Shown: positions 11,712-12,463 of the stretch, one piece after another
Numbering within the stretch: the first letter of the stretch is position 1
How the letters are laid out: the number at the start of each line of letters is the position of its first letter
Origin: an uncultured Eubacteriales bacterium
GTDB lineage: Bacteria > Bacillota > Clostridia > Oscillospirales > CAG-272
DNA: 12,463 nt
NCBI GenBank assembly: GCA_905210485.1
Contig: CAJLXA010000047.1
Span: 1 to 12,463 of the forward strand
Reading direction: 5' to 3'
Translations under genes and position numbers: made by a program
The notes under the pieces: model-generated
Database searches by the model: none
What the model was told of the DNA's origin: nothing
The model's input: the letters and a program-made list of their open reading frames with translations, nothing else

Positions 11712-11740
11712 ACTATATGAAAGGCATTTGCACGATATGC
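11712..11740 (-). promoter_or_regulatory. Sigma-E-like promoter of spoIIID
   Basis: On the minus strand GCATATC (11734-11740), 14 bases, CATATAGT (11712-11719). The B. subtilis sigma-E consensus is about GNATATT at -35 and CATACAnT at -10 with a 13-15 base spacer, so the -10 misses one base. spoIIID is a known sigma-E gene. The -35 overlaps the start codon of the divergent methyltransferase gene. GTGGACAAAT just downstream resembles the SpoIIID binding consensus (WWRRACARNY, one mismatch), which fits autoregulation. Confidence 0.6.
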
Positions 11741-12463
11741 TAAAAGAAGAAACAAGATTCGGAAATTCTGCCGTTCTGGAGGGCATAACCTCCTTGCGCG
11801 CCGTATTTTCGGGAACGGACGCCGGTGTGAACGACAGAAAGATTCTGTCCGTATTACTGACATCGGAGCGTAAAGAAAAATATCCGAAAGAATATCAGTG
11901 GCTGATACACGAAAGCGCACGCCGCGGATTTGCTCTTCATATTGTGGAAAAGTCCGAAATCGAGGAGAAAAGTGTCGGCAGTACGCACGGCGGACTGATA
12001 GCCGAATGTGACGAACGCCACATCCCCGCGCTTACCGGCGCGCGCCCCGATCTGAAAGAAAACGGTTTTTATGCAATGATAGAGGGTATCGAAGATCCTT
12101 ATAATTTCGGATATGCACTCCGTTCCCTTTACGCCTGCGGCGTCGACGGCATAATTCTGCCGGAACGCAACTGGCTGTCTGCGGCCGGCGTTGTAGCACG
12201 GTCTTCGGCGGGCGCTTCGGAAATGCTTCCCGTTTATAGGTCTCCCGCCGCCGATGCGGCCGACTACTTTCATGCGCACGGATACCGCATCGTATGCGCG
12301 GACACAAGAACAGACGCGCTTCTTTCCGACACGGCGATGCCCCTGCCGCTTCTTCTGATCGTCGGCGGCGAAAAGCGCGGTATTTCCCGCGCGCTTCTCG
12401 AAAAAGCGGACACCGTCGTGAAAATTCCCTACGGCCGCGAATTCCCCGCCGCACTTTCGGCGG
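11737..12463 (+). CDS. SPOUT (TrmH/SpoU-type) RNA methyltransferase, partial
   Basis: 242 residues are visible before the right edge; perhaps 20-40 residues of C-terminus are missing. The N-terminal 110 residues should be a substrate-binding domain, and the SPOUT knot begins at FYAMIEGIEDPYNFG (111-125). Motif 1 has N123 and R129 (N-x-G-x-x-x-R pattern), followed by CGVDGIILP (134-142) and SSAGAS (156-161). Motif 2 is LLIVGGEKRGIS (206-217), and motif 3 begins IPYGREFPAALSA (230-242), where most TrmH proteins have a SLNVS core, suggesting a divergent subfamily. It would transfer a methyl group from S-adenosylmethionine to a ribose 2'-OH in tRNA or rRNA; the target is unknown. The ATG at 11737 is uncertain: the nearest ribosome-binding site (AAAGG, 11720-11724) is 12 bases away. 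TTG at 11728 is the alternative. No clear promoter was found. Confidence 0.88.
   Translation, partial: MLKEETRFGNSAVLEGITSLRAVFSGTDAGVNDRKILSVLLTSERKEKYPKEYQWLIHESARRGFALHIVEKSEIEEKSVGSTHGGLIAECDERHIPALTGARPDLKENGFYAMIEGIEDPYNFGYALRSLYACGVDGIILPERNWLSAAGVVARSSAGASEMLPVYRSPAADAADYFHAHGYRIVCADTRTDALLSDTAMPLPLLLIVGGEKRGISRALLEKADTVVKIPYGREFPAALSA

Noticed and set aside
11324..11743. 139-residue plus-strand frame over the spoIIID locus
   Set aside because: Shadow of spoIIID; the plus-strand transcript predicted here ends at the terminator near 11409, well before the frame ends.
11387..11920. 177-residue version of SpoIIID
   Set aside because: The extra 80 N-terminal residues would be antisense to the methyltransferase gene and upstream of the sigma-E-like promoter; family length and GGGAGGAA support the start at 11680.

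Overview
The window looks like chromosome from an endospore-forming Firmicute of the Clostridia type. The evidence is a clear SpoIIID homologue, a guanine-class purine riboswitch, Gram-positive Shine-Dalgarno sites (AGGAGG-like) on most genes, sigma-A promoters with 17-bp spacers, and a BMP-type nucleoside ABC transporter. I see no insertion sequence, phage gene, CRISPR array, tRNA or rRNA. A genus cannot be named from the sequence alone.

Layout. Positions 1-5590 (minus strand) form a purine-salvage block, read right to left: sigma-A promoter, guanine riboswitch with a terminator, xpt (xanthine phosphoribosyltransferase), a terminator, a BMP-family substrate-binding lipoprotein, a second terminator, an ABC ATPase, and two permeases. 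The second permease runs off the left edge. The gene order lipoprotein-ATPase-permease-permease matches the B. subtilis nupNOPQ nucleoside importer. The placement suggests that guanine represses both the phosphoribosyltransferase and nucleoside or nucleobase uptake, with two internal terminators grading expression.

Positions 5738-7973 (plus strand) hold a two-gene metal-GTPase operon behind a perfect consensus promoter. The first product is a CobW/COG0523 GTPase with a 78-residue His/Asp/Cys-rich insert built on a 41-residue duplication. The second is a CobW-like P-loop protein without the CxCC motif, joined to a C-terminal domain resembling TIGR03943/YcgQ. A bidirectional terminator closes the operon.

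Positions 7974-11153 (minus strand) hold three apparently separate genes: a cytoplasmic GH20 hexosaminidase-like enzyme, a small flavodoxin-like protein, and an ECF-transporter S component. Their leaders are unusually rich in inverted repeats.

Positions 11281-12463 hold a predicted small RNA (plus strand) with a strong promoter and its own terminator, convergent with and overlapping the 3' end of spoIIID. They also hold spoIIID itself behind a sigma-E-like promoter, and the 5' part of a divergent SPOUT (TrmH-type) RNA methyltransferase that runs off the right edge.

The strongest candidates for something undescribed are the 11316-11409 small RNA, the duplicated metal-binding insert with its fused partner, and the riboswitch whose downstream RNA is complementary to its own aptamer core.
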